A stretch of 64,000 nucleotides of DNA, taken from contig JBDTRB010000005.1 in assembly GCA_039931865.1 (NCBI GenBank), positions 1-64,000 on the forward strand. The letters run 5' to 3'. A model generated the notes under the pieces. It did no database searches, was not told where the DNA came from, and worked only from the letters and a program-made list of their open reading frames with translations. Of this stretch, positions 40,337 to 48,944 are shown piece by piece (within the stretch, counting starts at the first letter, position 1; each line of letters begins with the position of its first letter). A program made the position numbers and the translations under genes. The stretch is from JALYUA01 sp039931865. GTDB lineage: Bacteria; Acidobacteriota; Thermoanaerobaculia; UBA5066; Gp7-AA6.

Positions 40337-40653
40337 CCGCCGTTCCGTCGGGACACTTCTCCGCGGCCAGGGCGCGGGTGCCTCAAATTCGCGATCGGAA
40401 GGATCCTGCGGGAGCCGCTCGGAGAGGGTGGAAACGAGGCGGGAGAGGCCAGCCCTAGCTTTAATGTACGATAGCGTACACCAGGTTGGCGGCCGACAGG
40501 GGAAAAACCCTTCAGAGGGGTCCCGGAACACCGTTTCTCCTCGATTCCGCTCCCGTGCTCCCGTGCTCCGGTGCGTCAACGCTCTCGTTTTAGGCCGCGT
40601 CCGTCCCGGGGGGCGTCGGCCCGGCCTAAGCTGCCGCTCAAGGGAGACATTCC
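40337..40653. other. 317-bp intergenic region, no gene seen
   Basis: Divergent between the response regulator and a secreted protein. Apart from the palindrome at 40465-40480 no structure is evident. Confidence 0.5.
40465..40480. promoter_or_regulatory. palindromic operator-like site
   Basis: TGTACG-ATAG-CGTACA, a perfect 6-4-6 dyad in an AT-rich patch (CTTTAATGTACGATAGCG). The spacing and symmetry fit TetR-type operators. It lies about 175 bp upstream of the secreted-protein gene and 130 bp upstream of the divergent response regulator. Confidence 0.45.
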
Positions 40654-41133
40654 ATGAAGCTACGTCTGATCCTCGCGGCCCTCGTCCTGCTCCTCTCGCG
40701 GCCCGTTTACGCCACCACGTTCGCGCTCTCCTCCGCGGTGACCGGTTCGACGAATCCCGCGTCGACGGCGATCGATTTTTTCATCTCCCCGAACCACGTC
40801 TTCGAAGTGATGGGCGTCATACCCGTCGTGAGCACGGTCACCGGAGCGCCCGCTTCCATGGCCGCCAGCGTGAACGTCGGGACGGGAGGCGTCTTCAACA
40901 GCTGCGGCAGCGGAACCCCCGTCTGCAACAGCGATCTCTGGGCCGCCCAGTGGACGGTCGTCTCGGCGCCCACCGGGGTCCAGGCCGTGAATGCCTACCA
41001 GGGCGCGACCGTGCGACTCGTCAACACGTCCGGAAACTCCGCGCCCGTGACGTTCCGATGTCAGGTGGGACAGATGACCGGCTCCTGCATTTTCGTCATC
41101 CGCGTGCAGGCATTCACCGAGCCTCTGTTCTGA
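40654..41133 (+). CDS. secreted protein of unknown function
   Basis: 159 aa. A clear Sec signal peptide (LRLILAALVLLLSRPVYA, cleavage after VYA) is followed by a small beta-rich domain with four cysteines (NSCGSGTPVC and FRCQVGQMTGSC), probably two disulfides. GGGAGA lies five bases before the ATG. Not recognised as a named family. No PEP-CTERM or IPTL-CTERM tail is present, so it is not an obvious exosortase substrate. Confidence 0.7.
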   Translation: MKLRLILAALVLLLSRPVYATTFALSSAVTGSTNPASTAIDFFISPNHVFEVMGVIPVVSTVTGAPASMAASVNVGTGGVFNSCGSGTPVCNSDLWAAQWTVVSAPTGVQAVNAYQGATVRLVNTSGNSAPVTFRCQVGQMTGSCIFVIRVQAFTEPLF

Positions 41134-41401
41134 GGCCGCGCCGGACGGTCTTCTGACGGCGGGCTCCGGCCCGGCTCGCTTCGTTGAATTTTGCCTCAAC
41201 ATGGAGGTTGTCGCGGCGCGTGAGGTTGAACTGGCTGACGAGCTCAGCCTACCTGGGACTGCTCTATTCGGCTCGGTAACAAATGAATGGGTTTTGTGGT
41301 GACGGAAGCGGCCCCTCAAGGGCACTAACGCGCGGCCGCATCCGAACTGACGCGACACGAGACACGCTAATTCCGTAGACTGGGAACCGAGGTCGACAAA
41401 C

Positions 41402-41932
41402 ATCCACGCAGTCCGCATCGCCGTCAAACTGGCCGCCGTTCTGTGCGTTCTGCTCGCCGTCGCCTGTGGCGGAAAAGACGGTCCGACCGCCCCTCCCCGG
41501 ACGACCACTGTGCCCACCGCGACTGTCACCGCCGCCGTCCCCACCGCGACCCCGCTCCCGGCACCCGACATCGAGGGCCCCTGGTCGGCGTCGTTCACCT
41601 CTCCGGATCCGGGTTGCGGCGGCGTTTACGTCTACCGGTTCGTCTTTCGTCAGAACGGAAATAGCTTCGAGGGCAGTTCAATCATATTGACCGACAGCAC
41701 GGTCACGACAGACACCTTGGTCGGGAGGGTCGACGGGAGGACCGTCCGAGGAACTTCGACCCATACGTTCGTCTTCTATTCCGACGGTCAGAAAATCTGG
41801 ACTGGCGACTTCACGGGCGTCCTGTCATCCCCCAATGAAATGGTTCTTTTCATTCCGTTGATGGTGCAGACCGGCGGCGACCCTTCCCCTCTGTCGTGCG
41901 AGCACTCGATCACGATCCGGTTGACGAGATGA
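41402..41932 (+). CDS. lipoprotein of unknown function; start codon unresolved
   Basis: The frame encodes VRIAVKLAAVLCVLLAVAC, a charged and hydrophobic segment ending in a lipobox, so the mature protein would begin CGGKDG. A Thr/Pro/Ala-rich linker and a beta-rich domain of about 115 residues with two cysteines follow. No ATG, GTG or TTG occurs in frame before the lipobox. The first ATG-type codon (GTG near 41510) would remove the whole signal. ATC at 41402, with GAGG nine bases before it, is listed as a placeholder; CTG at 41429 is the alternative. A sequencing error or a rare start are both possible. Confidence 0.5.
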   Translation: MHAVRIAVKLAAVLCVLLAVACGGKDGPTAPPRTTTVPTATVTAAVPTATPLPAPDIEGPWSASFTSPDPGCGGVYVYRFVFRQNGNSFEGSSIILTDSTVTTDTLVGRVDGRTVRGTSTHTFVFYSDGQKIWTGDFTGVLSSPNEMVLFIPLMVQTGGDPSPLSCEHSITIRLTR

Positions 41933-42261
41933 CGAGATGGAGCGGGCTGACGGAGAAGGAATTCGTACCTTCCGATGTCGCCGGGGTGAACGCCGGGTCG
42001 GGCCGGGGCGGGCCGGTGCCCGGGGCCGGGGTGCTGAGGCTTTTGGCGACCGCCTGCCGCCGTTTCGCCTTCGGCGTTCCCAGGGAAACAGAAACGCCTC
42101 CGCAACCGGACCGCAACCCCGAGACCCGCTCGGGTTTACCGCTGGAGACCTTGCGTTTCAGAGGCCCGAGGTCGGTAATGGTTCCCAATCAGGAACCATT
42201 AACTCCCGGTGCGGCGCGACGGCCGGGCGGCCTTTCGTAACTTGTTGAGGGGTTGAAAACG
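41933..42261. other. 329-bp intergenic region before tRNA-Thr
   Basis: It holds the palindrome at 42176-42201 and GC-rich low-complexity sequence near 42000-42030. No gene is supported. Confidence 0.5.
42176..42201. terminator. perfect 10-bp palindrome, possible tRNA terminator
   Basis: TAATGGTTCC and GGAACCATTA around a six-base loop, about 60 bp downstream of the minus-strand tRNA gene and 245 bp after the lipoprotein. There is no T-run. It could instead be an operator. Confidence 0.35.
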
Positions 42262-42337
42262 TGGAGCCGACGCCCGGATTTGAACCGGGGACCTGCGGTT
42301 TACGAAACCGCTGCTCTACCAACTGAGCTACGTCGGC
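42262..42337 (-). tRNA. tRNA-Thr (anticodon CGT)
   Basis: 76 nt including an encoded CCA. The acceptor stem GCCGACG pairs with CGTCGGC. The D-arm AGCTCAGTTGGTAGAGC and the T-loop GGTTCAAATCC are canonical. The anticodon loop TTCGTAA reads CGT, which decodes ACG threonine codons. The discriminator is T. It lies just downstream of the unresolved lipoprotein region and 109 bp from the smc stop on the same strand. Confidence 0.97.
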
Positions 42338-42446
42338 GGGATGACCGGACGGCGGATCTTAGCAGGGACGGTTCCGCTTGTCAGCGGCCGGAAAGGGCGC
42401 GCGGAGGAGCCTCTCTCTTCGCCCGAAACGGGGCTCGTCCGCCTCG

Positions 42447-45400
42447 TCAGTCGAACCGAACCGAGACGATCTTCGAGCAGCCGGGCTCCTCCATCGTGAC
42501 CCCGTACATGACGTCCGCGGTTTCCATCGTCCGTTTGTTGTGGGTGATCGCGATGAACTGCGTGTCGTCGGTCATGTCGCGCAGGAGCTTCGTGAAGCGG
42601 TCGATGTTTGCCTCGTCGAGGGGAGCATCGACCTCGTCGAGAATGCAGAACGGGGAGGGTTTGTAGCGGAAGATCGCCATTAGCAGGGCGATCGCGGTCA
42701 GCGCCTTTTCGCCTCCGGAAAGAAGCTGAATCGACTGGTTTCGCTTTCCGGGCGGCTGCGCGATGATCTCGACCCCGGACTCGAGAAGGTCGTTGTCGTC
42801 CAGAAGGCGCATCTCGGCGGCGCCTCCTTGAAAGAGACGCGAGAACATCGCCTTGAAGTTCTCATTGACCGCCTCGAACGCCTGCCGGAAGCGTTCCGAG
42901 GACGTCGCGTTGATCTTGCGGATCGAATCCTGGAGCTCGGCCACCGATTTCAGCAGGTCGTCGCGCTGCGCGGTCAGAAACAGGAGCCGCTCCGAGCTTT
43001 CGCGATGTTCCTCGAGCGCGAGGAGGTTGACGGGTCCGAGTCTCTCGATGGACGCCGCGAGCGTCGCGACCTCTTCCTCGAGGGCCGTGAGCGCCTCGGG
43101 AGAGCGATCTTCCGGAGCGTCCAGGGAGCCCGGCGGGACACCGAATTCCTCCTGTGCCTGGGCTGTCGCGTGGTCGAAGTCGGATCGGATCCGCGTCTCG
43201 CCGACCTCCGCTTCGAATCGCGCTTCGCGGGCCGCGTCGAGCGTGGCGCGCTCGCCTTTCGTATTCTCCTCGGCGGCGAGCACGCGGGCTCCCGCTTCCG
43301 TCGCCGTCGCGGACGCGGCCTCGAGCTCTTCCGACGCGGTCTCCCGCGCTCTGATGTTCCCCGCTTGCCGCGCTCGGGCTTCCGCCTCCTCGCGCGCGAG
43401 CTCCTCCGCGCGTTCCGTCAGACGCCGCCCCTCTTCGAACGCGTCTCCCATCCGCCGCTCCAGCATTCCCCGCGCTTCGACGAGCTTTTCTCGCGCGGCT
43501 TCGAGCGAACGCCGCCTCTCGGCCGCGACCTCCGCCTCCGTTCGCCGGTGGGCGAGCTCATCGGCCGCCGCGGCCGCAAAGGAGCGCGCCTCGGGCAGCG
43601 TGCTGGCGAGTTTTTCCGCGCGCTCGCGAATCGACGCCTCCCGGGTGCCGTGAGCCCGTTCGTCGGCCTCGAGCGCGGAGCGGGCGCCCGCCAGGCGTTC
43701 GGACTCCTGGCGGAGAGCGACGGCCTCCGTTTCCAGCGTCTCTCGCTCTCGCGCCAGTCGGTCCCGTTCGGCGCGCCGCTCTTCGAAACGGGCCACGAAC
43801 CCGGAAAGCCGACCGTTCGCCTCGCGCTCCCGGTCGCGCCTGGCCGGCATGGCCGCCTCGCATTCGTGCCGCGCGCGGCGAAGGTCTTCGATCGACCGGT
43901 CGAGCGCCGCAACGCTTTCGCGGGATCGGGCGGTTTCGAGCCCTAGGCGGTCGATGTCGCGGCGGAGGGCGAACAGGCCGGACGCCTCGGGAGGCGTGTG
44001 GACGACGCGAACGAGCGAGCCGCGGACGAGCTCTCGCCGGCGCGTCACGAAAGTGGTCTCCGGGTGGATGAGGGAGAGCTCGAGGGCCGCAGCCAGCGTC
44101 GAGACGAGGGCAACCGGGGGAAGCGCCGCGCGCTCCGCGGGGGAGAGGCTGGTGAAGTTCTGAAGCGCGATCTCCCAGCCGCCCTCGGTTCCCGGGACCC
44201 GCGAGCCGCCGCGCTCGTCGGTCCAGGCGCTTCGCACGAATGTCGCCGAGGCGAGTCCCCGCGACGCCTCGACCGCGGCCTCGGGATCGCCGCCGCAGAC
44301 GATCGCTTCGAGGTCGTCTCCCAGAAGAAGGTCGACCGCCTCCTCCCATCCGGCCGCGGGCGTCAGCCGGTCGGCCAGCGCTCCCGCTTCCGCGATGCCC
44401 GCGGCGGCCAGCGCGCCCCGGACCGCGTGGAGATTGCCCTGCCGGCTCTTCCAGATCTCGTTCAACGCTCCCAGGCGGTGCTCCGAGTTGGAGAGGCCCT
44501 CGCGCGCCGTCTCGCGCGCGACCTCGGATTCCGCGAGCGCGGCGGCGAGGCGGGAGAGCTCCGCCTCCCAGGCCTCGGTTTGAGCCCGCGCGTCCGCCGC
44601 CTCCCGGCTCAGGCGCCGCTCCTCTTCGAGAGCGGCCTCGACTTCCTTTTCCCGCAGCGTGAGCTCCGAGACCGCCCGCGCGTGCGCTTCCTCGAGCCGG
44701 GCCAGCGAAGCGGTGGCGCGAGAGGCTTCGAGGTCCACCTCGTGACGCGCGTTGCGGGCGGTGACTCTTTCGCCGGCGGCGAGAAGCGCGTCCTCTCGCG
44801 CCCGGTCGAGCTCGCGCTCGAGCTCCGCGAAAGCGGAGGCGGCCGCTGCGGCCCGGCTGTCCGCGTCTTCGCGGGCCAGGGAGCGGGAGCGGGCCTCGAC
44901 GACCGCGCGCTCGAGCCGCTCCTCGAGCTCCGTGAGCTCCGCGGCGGACCTGGTCTGCTCGGCTGAGACGTCGCGGCCTTCTCGCTCGAGCGAGGCGCGG
45001 CGGTCGGCGAGATCCGCCGCGGCGCGACGGTTGCCCTCGAGCAGCGCGTCATCGCGCTGAATCGCGTTTTCGAGGGCAGCGACCGCGTCCCGGAGACGGT
45101 CGCGTTCGGCCTGCAGATCCGCGGCCGCGAGCCGTGCCGACGCGAGCTCCGATTCCGCGCGGCCAAGCGCGGCCGCGGCCGCGGCTTCGACGTCGCGCCG
45201 CGCGTCGCGCGCCTGCTCCGCTTCGGCGACCGCCGCCTGGAGCACGTCGTGCCGCGTTCTCGCGAGGGCCGCTTTCTTCCCGCGAAGCACGTCGGATTGC
45301 TCGCGGTACTTCGCCGCGCGAGACGCCTGCCGCTTCAGGGACGCGACGTTCTTCTCGATCTCCGACACGATGTCCGAGATCCTCAGAAGGTTGCCGCGCG

Positions 45401-46064
45401 TCTCTTCGAGCTTGCCTTCCGCGAGCCGCTTCTTGAGCTTGTATCGCGTGATGCCCGACGCCTCTTCGATGAGCCGCCTCCGGTCCTGCGGCTTGGTCGA
45501 GAGCACCTGATCGATGCGTCCCTGCTCGATGACGGAATAGGCGCGCACGCCGAGCCCGGTGCCGAGCAGCTTGTCCTGAATGTCCTTCAGCCGGACCTGC
45601 TTGTCGTTTAAGAAGTATTCGCCGGTGCCTTCGCGGTAGACCCGACGCCCGATCCGCAGCAGGTCGCCCTCGGTCTCGCTTCCCCCGTTCCCGTTCCCGG
45701 CGCCGTGGCCGTTTTCGCCGCCGCCGCCGCCGCCGCCGCCGCCGTCCGCCCCGTCCCCGTCGCCGTTGCTCTTCCCGTCCTGACGCGCGCTCACCCGGGC
45801 GCGGGTCGAGAGCGTCAGGATCACCTCGCACATTCCGAGCGGGCGCCGTTTGGCGGAACCGTTGAAGATGACGTCGTCCATGCGCTCGCCGCGGAGCGTC
45901 TTGGCGCTCTGCTCGCCGAGCGCCCACGAAACCGCGTCGCTGATGTTCGATTTCCCGCACCCGTTCGGCCCCACAACCGCCGTGACGCTGCCCGGAAATG
46001 CGAGATCGACCTTCTCGTAGAAGGACTTGAAGCCCGAGATCTGCACCCGCTCGAGTTTGAACAT
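42447..46064 (-). CDS. smc: chromosome segregation protein SMC
   Basis: 1205-aa SMC ATPase that organises and segregates the chromosome with ScpA/ScpB. The ATG at 46064 is chosen because the head domain starts at once (MFKLERVQISGFKSF). Walker A GPNGCGKSN is at 32-40. Long coiled coils flank a hinge at about 500-640. The C-terminal head has LLSGGEKALTAIALL and ILDEVDAPLDEANI. Oddity: residues about 92-133, between two head strands, are a Gly/Asn/Asp-rich insert including nine consecutive glycines encoded by a GCC/GGC microsatellite. No scp genes are adjacent. Confidence 0.96.
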   Translation of the reverse strand: MFKLERVQISGFKSFYEKVDLAFPGSVTAVVGPNGCGKSNISDAVSWALGEQSAKTLRGERMDDVIFNGSAKRRPLGMCEVILTLSTRARVSARQDGKSNGDGDGADGGGGGGGGGENGHGAGNGNGGSETEGDLLRIGRRVYREGTGEYFLNDKQVRLKDIQDKLLGTGLGVRAYSVIEQGRIDQVLSTKPQDRRRLIEEASGITRYKLKKRLAEGKLEETRGNLLRISDIVSEIEKNVASLKRQASRAAKYREQSDVLRGKKAALARTRHDVLQAAVAEAEQARDARRDVEAAAAAALGRAESELASARLAAADLQAERDRLRDAVAALENAIQRDDALLEGNRRAAADLADRRASLEREGRDVSAEQTRSAAELTELEERLERAVVEARSRSLAREDADSRAAAAASAFAELERELDRAREDALLAAGERVTARNARHEVDLEASRATASLARLEEAHARAVSELTLREKEVEAALEEERRLSREAADARAQTEAWEAELSRLAAALAESEVARETAREGLSNSEHRLGALNEIWKSRQGNLHAVRGALAAAGIAEAGALADRLTPAAGWEEAVDLLLGDDLEAIVCGGDPEAAVEASRGLASATFVRSAWTDERGGSRVPGTEGGWEIALQNFTSLSPAERAALPPVALVSTLAAALELSLIHPETTFVTRRRELVRGSLVRVVHTPPEASGLFALRRDIDRLGLETARSRESVAALDRSIEDLRRARHECEAAMPARRDREREANGRLSGFVARFEERRAERDRLARERETLETEAVALRQESERLAGARSALEADERAHGTREASIRERAEKLASTLPEARSFAAAAADELAHRRTEAEVAAERRRSLEAAREKLVEARGMLERRMGDAFEEGRRLTERAEELAREEAEARARQAGNIRARETASEELEAASATATEAGARVLAAEENTKGERATLDAAREARFEAEVGETRIRSDFDHATAQAQEEFGVPPGSLDAPEDRSPEALTALEEEVATLAASIERLGPVNLLALEEHRESSERLLFLTAQRDDLLKSVAELQDSIRKINATSSERFRQAFEAVNENFKAMFSRLFQGGAAEMRLLDDNDLLESGVEIIAQPPGKRNQSIQLLSGGEKALTAIALLMAIFRYKPSPFCILDEVDAPLDEANIDRFTKLLRDMTDDTQFIAITHNKRTMETADVMYGVTMEEPGCSKIVSVRFD
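45717..45744. repeat. trinucleotide microsatellite inside smc
   Basis: About nine GCC units on the plus strand, read as GGC glycine codons in smc. Length change by slippage would add or remove glycines without a frameshift. Confidence 0.85.
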
Positions 46065-46252
46065 CGTGTTCACGAATCTAGCAAAAGCCCCGGGAGGGGT
46101 CCACAACTTATTGTGGCCGCGGCAGGAGGGGATACCAGATGGGGTGCGTCCAGCCCTGGCGCTGGTCCCGTGCGGGCTGTACGGTGGCGTGCAGATTTTT
46201 GTTCAGATCCCGGCAGGTTTGATGTACGTTATTGGCGGACAAGAAGACAAAA

Positions 46253-47308
46253 ATGCTGAACTTGGAAGTCCGCAAACGCGCGGGAGGGGCGGAATTGCAT
46301 CGCGTGCTCGGCACGGCGATTACCGTCGGCGCCTCTTCCGGCAACGAAGTCGTCGTTCGCGCGCGGGGGGTTGCGGGCCGCCACATCCGTTTCGTCGAGA
46401 AGGACGGCCGCTACCAGCTCGACCTCTATAAGGGTGTCGACGCCATCACCGTGAACGGCCGCGAATTTTCGGGCGGACCGATCGCGGCGGGCGATCGCAT
46501 CACGATCGGAGAGGCGACCATCACGGTTGTCCAGGTCGGCAGCAACCCCGGGCGGCCCGCGCCGGTCCACGAGATTCCCATCAACGACGCGTCATCGTCC
46601 TCCCCTGAGGCGTCTGCCGCGCCAGCGACGGAAGTCGAATATCGCGCCCTGCGGCTTTCCGCCTACCGCCTGTGCCGGCAGCACGACAGCCCGGAGGAAG
46701 TCGCGATCGCTCTGACGGACTTTCTGGATCAGGAATTTGCCCCTAGCGAGTGGGCGGTCGGCCACGTGACGGCGGCAAACGGGTTCCGGTTTCTCGCATC
46801 GACGTTCGTGGACCAGCCGGCGCTTCCTCCGAGCCTTCTCGAGGAGGTCCGCGGGGGCGAGCGTGTGGTCCGCTCCGAGAGCGTCGCCGGAGTGCTCACT
46901 CTGGTCGTCGAGAACGCGGCTTCGGACGGCGCCTTCGCCATCCTCGTGCGCGAGAGCCCGAGGCTTCCCGCGAGAACCATCCTCTTCCTCGAAGAGGCCG
47001 CCCAGCTGGCGGGAATCGCGGGTCGCCGCTCCGAGCGGGGGCCCGCCGCGGCGCCCGCGCCGGTCGTCGTCGAGCCTCCGAACGAGGATGAGATCGACGC
47101 GGTCCTTCGCCAGACCGATGACCTGAAGAAGATCGTCGAGACCGTCGAGCGCGAGGTCATCGACCGCGCGATGCGGCGCGTTCAGGGAAATCAGAGCCGG
47201 GGCGCCGAAGTCCTGAACATCTCGCGCGGCTCGCTGATCGCGAAGCTGAAGGAGTACCAGGTCCCCGACTATCGCTACCTGCGCCGCGACCGCAACAAGC
47301 GCACCTAG
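46253..47308 (+). CDS. FHA-domain regulator with C-terminal Fis-type HTH
   Basis: 351 aa. The FHA domain covers about residues 1-95 (GASSGNEVVVRARGVAGRHIRF, then AITVNGREF, DRITIGEATITV) and would bind phosphothreonine. The middle about 135-265 resembles a GAF-type sensor. The C-terminal 60 residues are a Fis/NtrC-type helix-turn-helix (RVQGNQSRGAEVLNISRG). There is no AAA+ domain, although FHA and Fis modules usually flank one in sigma-54 activators. ATG at 46253 is preferred over TTG at 46232 because TACGTT nearby could be the -10. It is convergent with the exosortase operon and divergent from smc. Confidence 0.82.
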   Translation: MLNLEVRKRAGGAELHRVLGTAITVGASSGNEVVVRARGVAGRHIRFVEKDGRYQLDLYKGVDAITVNGREFSGGPIAAGDRITIGEATITVVQVGSNPGRPAPVHEIPINDASSSSPEASAAPATEVEYRALRLSAYRLCRQHDSPEEVAIALTDFLDQEFAPSEWAVGHVTAANGFRFLASTFVDQPALPPSLLEEVRGGERVVRSESVAGVLTLVVENAASDGAFAILVRESPRLPARTILFLEEAAQLAGIAGRRSERGPAAAPAPVVVEPPNEDEIDAVLRQTDDLKKIVETVEREVIDRAMRRVQGNQSRGAEVLNISRGSLIAKLKEYQVPDYRYLRRDRNKRT

Positions 47309-47341
47309 CCGCGTTTCCCGGTTTGCCCGGGATCTCCCCTC

Positions 47342-47926
47342 TCAGCGCCTGGCCTTTTTTTCCCGCCTCGCCGGACCCTTTCTGACTTCCGGATCGGTCG
47401 GCTCCCGCCAGGCGAGCGGCCACCAGATCGCAAACGGTGCCGCGAATCGGCCGGCGATCTGGTACACGTGGAACGCGGCGGCCCACGCGTTGCGCGCGAA
47501 AGCGCCGTAGTTCGCCTCGCTCCAGGCGCCGAGCCGCGTGGCGTAGAGCGATTCCACCTGGCAGCAAAGCGCGGCGACGTGGACGACGTACAGCAGCGCG
47601 AACGCGAGCAGCACGCGTGAGCCTCTGGCCGGCGGAAGCGCGGCGAGCAGCGCGGCGAGGATCACCAGGTTGAAGTGGAGATCCGCGGCGGGGAGACCGG
47701 GGCGCGGGGCGGCCGGAGGAAAATCGCTCCTGTCGATCACGAACTCGCCGCCGCGGGGGGTCAGCCGCGTGACCGCGGGATGCTCACCCAGCCGGAGCAG
47801 CGATTCCGCGGCGAAGGCGACCGCCCGCTCGTAGGGCGCGGAAAGGGCGAGCCAGAGCGCCAGACCCACGGCGAACCCGGCGGCTCCGCGCAGGAGCGCG
47901 CGTCGCGCCGCGCGTGAGACCGTCAC
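47342..47926 (-). CDS. exosortase H-associated membrane protein
   Basis: 194 aa with an N-terminal helix (about 14-32), a periplasmic part (about 45-80), then helices near 85-105 and 108-128 and a basic tail. Its position directly after xrtH, with GTGA overlap, and the DLHFNLVILAALLAALPP segment fit the membrane protein that accompanies exosortase H (family recalled, not searched). Probably it stabilises or presents the transpeptidase. Last gene of the five-gene operon. Confidence 0.72.
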   Translation of the reverse strand: MTVSRAARRALLRGAAGFAVGLALWLALSAPYERAVAFAAESLLRLGEHPAVTRLTPRGGEFVIDRSDFPPAAPRPGLPAADLHFNLVILAALLAALPPARGSRVLLAFALLYVVHVAALCCQVESLYATRLGAWSEANYGAFARNAWAAAFHVYQIAGRFAAPFAIWWPLAWREPTDPEVRKGPARREKKARR

Positions 47927-48477
47927 GCGTTTTCGGGAGAGGCCCCGCTCTTCTGTCGGGAGGCCCACAGGAGGAACAGCAGGACGCCGGCGAGCACGAC
48001 AGCTGACTGCCAGATGACCGTGTGAGCGCTCGAGAAAAGAGCGGGGTGGTGGCGGCCGATCCAGAAGAGCGAGACCACCCGGACGAGGTTGATGCACTGG
48101 ATCGCCACGAAGCCGAGCAGAAGACCGACGCCCCGCGCCTTCCAGGAGGCAGGGAAGGCGAGCACCGCCGCACAGAACAGCAGCGCGGTCTCGACGCCGT
48201 TGCAGCCGTTCTCGATGTCCACACCGAAGCCCGACGCGCGGATCTCCGTCCCGACGACGGTGACGCGTTCCTGGAGCACGTTTAAGACCGCAGCCGATGC
48301 ATGCGCGACGCCCGCGGTGAAGGGTACGATGACGTGATCGTTCACCGGCGTCCACGAGACGAGAAGCGCGAAGCCGATCAACAGGCCGAGGAAGCGGGCC
48401 AGAAAGAACCACGAGCGCCGCCGTCGCGCGGCCGCGTCAGCCCCGTTGTCCGCGGGGCCCGAAGAAGCTACCTTCAC
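47923..48477 (-). CDS. xrtH: exosortase H
   Basis: 184-aa inner-membrane protease/transpeptidase of the exosortase family, which cleaves C-terminal sorting signals and is thought to attach the protein to a surface polymer. The conserved Cys92 (ENGCNGVETALLF), Arg133 (INLVRVVSLF) and His152 (SAHTVIWQS) form the expected catalytic set. About six helices are predicted. The known XrtH targets carry IPTLxxWG-type tails; none is encoded in this window. The GTG at 48477 overlaps the thioesterase stop, and the stop overlaps the start of the associated membrane protein, so all are coupled. Confidence 0.87.
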   Translation of the reverse strand: MKVASSGPADNGADAAARRRRSWFFLARFLGLLIGFALLVSWTPVNDHVIVPFTAGVAHASAAVLNVLQERVTVVGTEIRASGFGVDIENGCNGVETALLFCAAVLAFPASWKARGVGLLLGFVAIQCINLVRVVSLFWIGRHHPALFSSAHTVIWQSAVVLAGVLLFLLWASRQKSGASPENA

Positions 48478-48944
48478 GCGGTCCCCTTTCTATCCTGATC
48501 TTCCTGGTAGGCAACCATCTCCGACACAAGCGTTCGCAGGTCGCGCGGAAGCGCGAGGAGGAGCTCTCCCGACGCGTTCAAGACGACCTGTTCCGTCACG
48601 GCGCTCGCGAGGAGCTCGCCTCCCGCGTCGCGGATCTCGTAGTCGATCTCGAGCCGCGCGACCGTGGGGGGTCGAAGACGGGCGCAGACGCGGATGTCCG
48701 TGTCGGCGAGAGCCGGGCGGCGGTACCGGATGTCCATCCGGGTGATGGGCACGCGGTATCCGATCGACAACGCCTTCGTGGCCGTAAACCCGAAACGCCG
48801 TGTGAAGGCTTCCCGCACCTGCTCGAGGTACAGAGCGTAATGCCCGTGCCACACGACCGCGTAGGAATCGCACTCCGCAAATCGCACGGGAATCGTGATC
48901 TCGAAGCCTTTCAGCGGAGCGGCGCCCGATCGAACCGCGCTCAC
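48474..48944 (-). CDS. acyl-CoA/ACP thioesterase, hot-dog fold (4HBT/YbgC type)
   Basis: 156 aa. Hot-dog motif VRFAECDSYAVVWHGHYALYLEQVRE: the Asp in ECD is at the 4-hydroxybenzoyl-CoA thioesterase catalytic position, followed by the long central helix. It would release or edit acyl chains built by the ketosynthase pair upstream. The GTG at 48944 overlaps the KS-beta stop, and the stop overlaps the xrtH GTG. The open frame continues upstream through KS-beta but without thioesterase sequence, so this start is secure. Confidence 0.88.
   Translation of the reverse strand: MSAVRSGAAPLKGFEITIPVRFAECDSYAVVWHGHYALYLEQVREAFTRRFGFTATKALSIGYRVPITRMDIRYRRPALADTDIRVCARLRPPTVARLEIDYEIRDAGGELLASAVTEQVVLNASGELLLALPRDLRTLVSEMVAYQEDQDRKGTA

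Noticed and set aside
40654..41133. Secreted protein as an exosortase H substrate
   Set aside because: Its C-terminus (VQAFTEPLF) lacks the hydrophobic helix and basic tail of a CTERM sorting signal.
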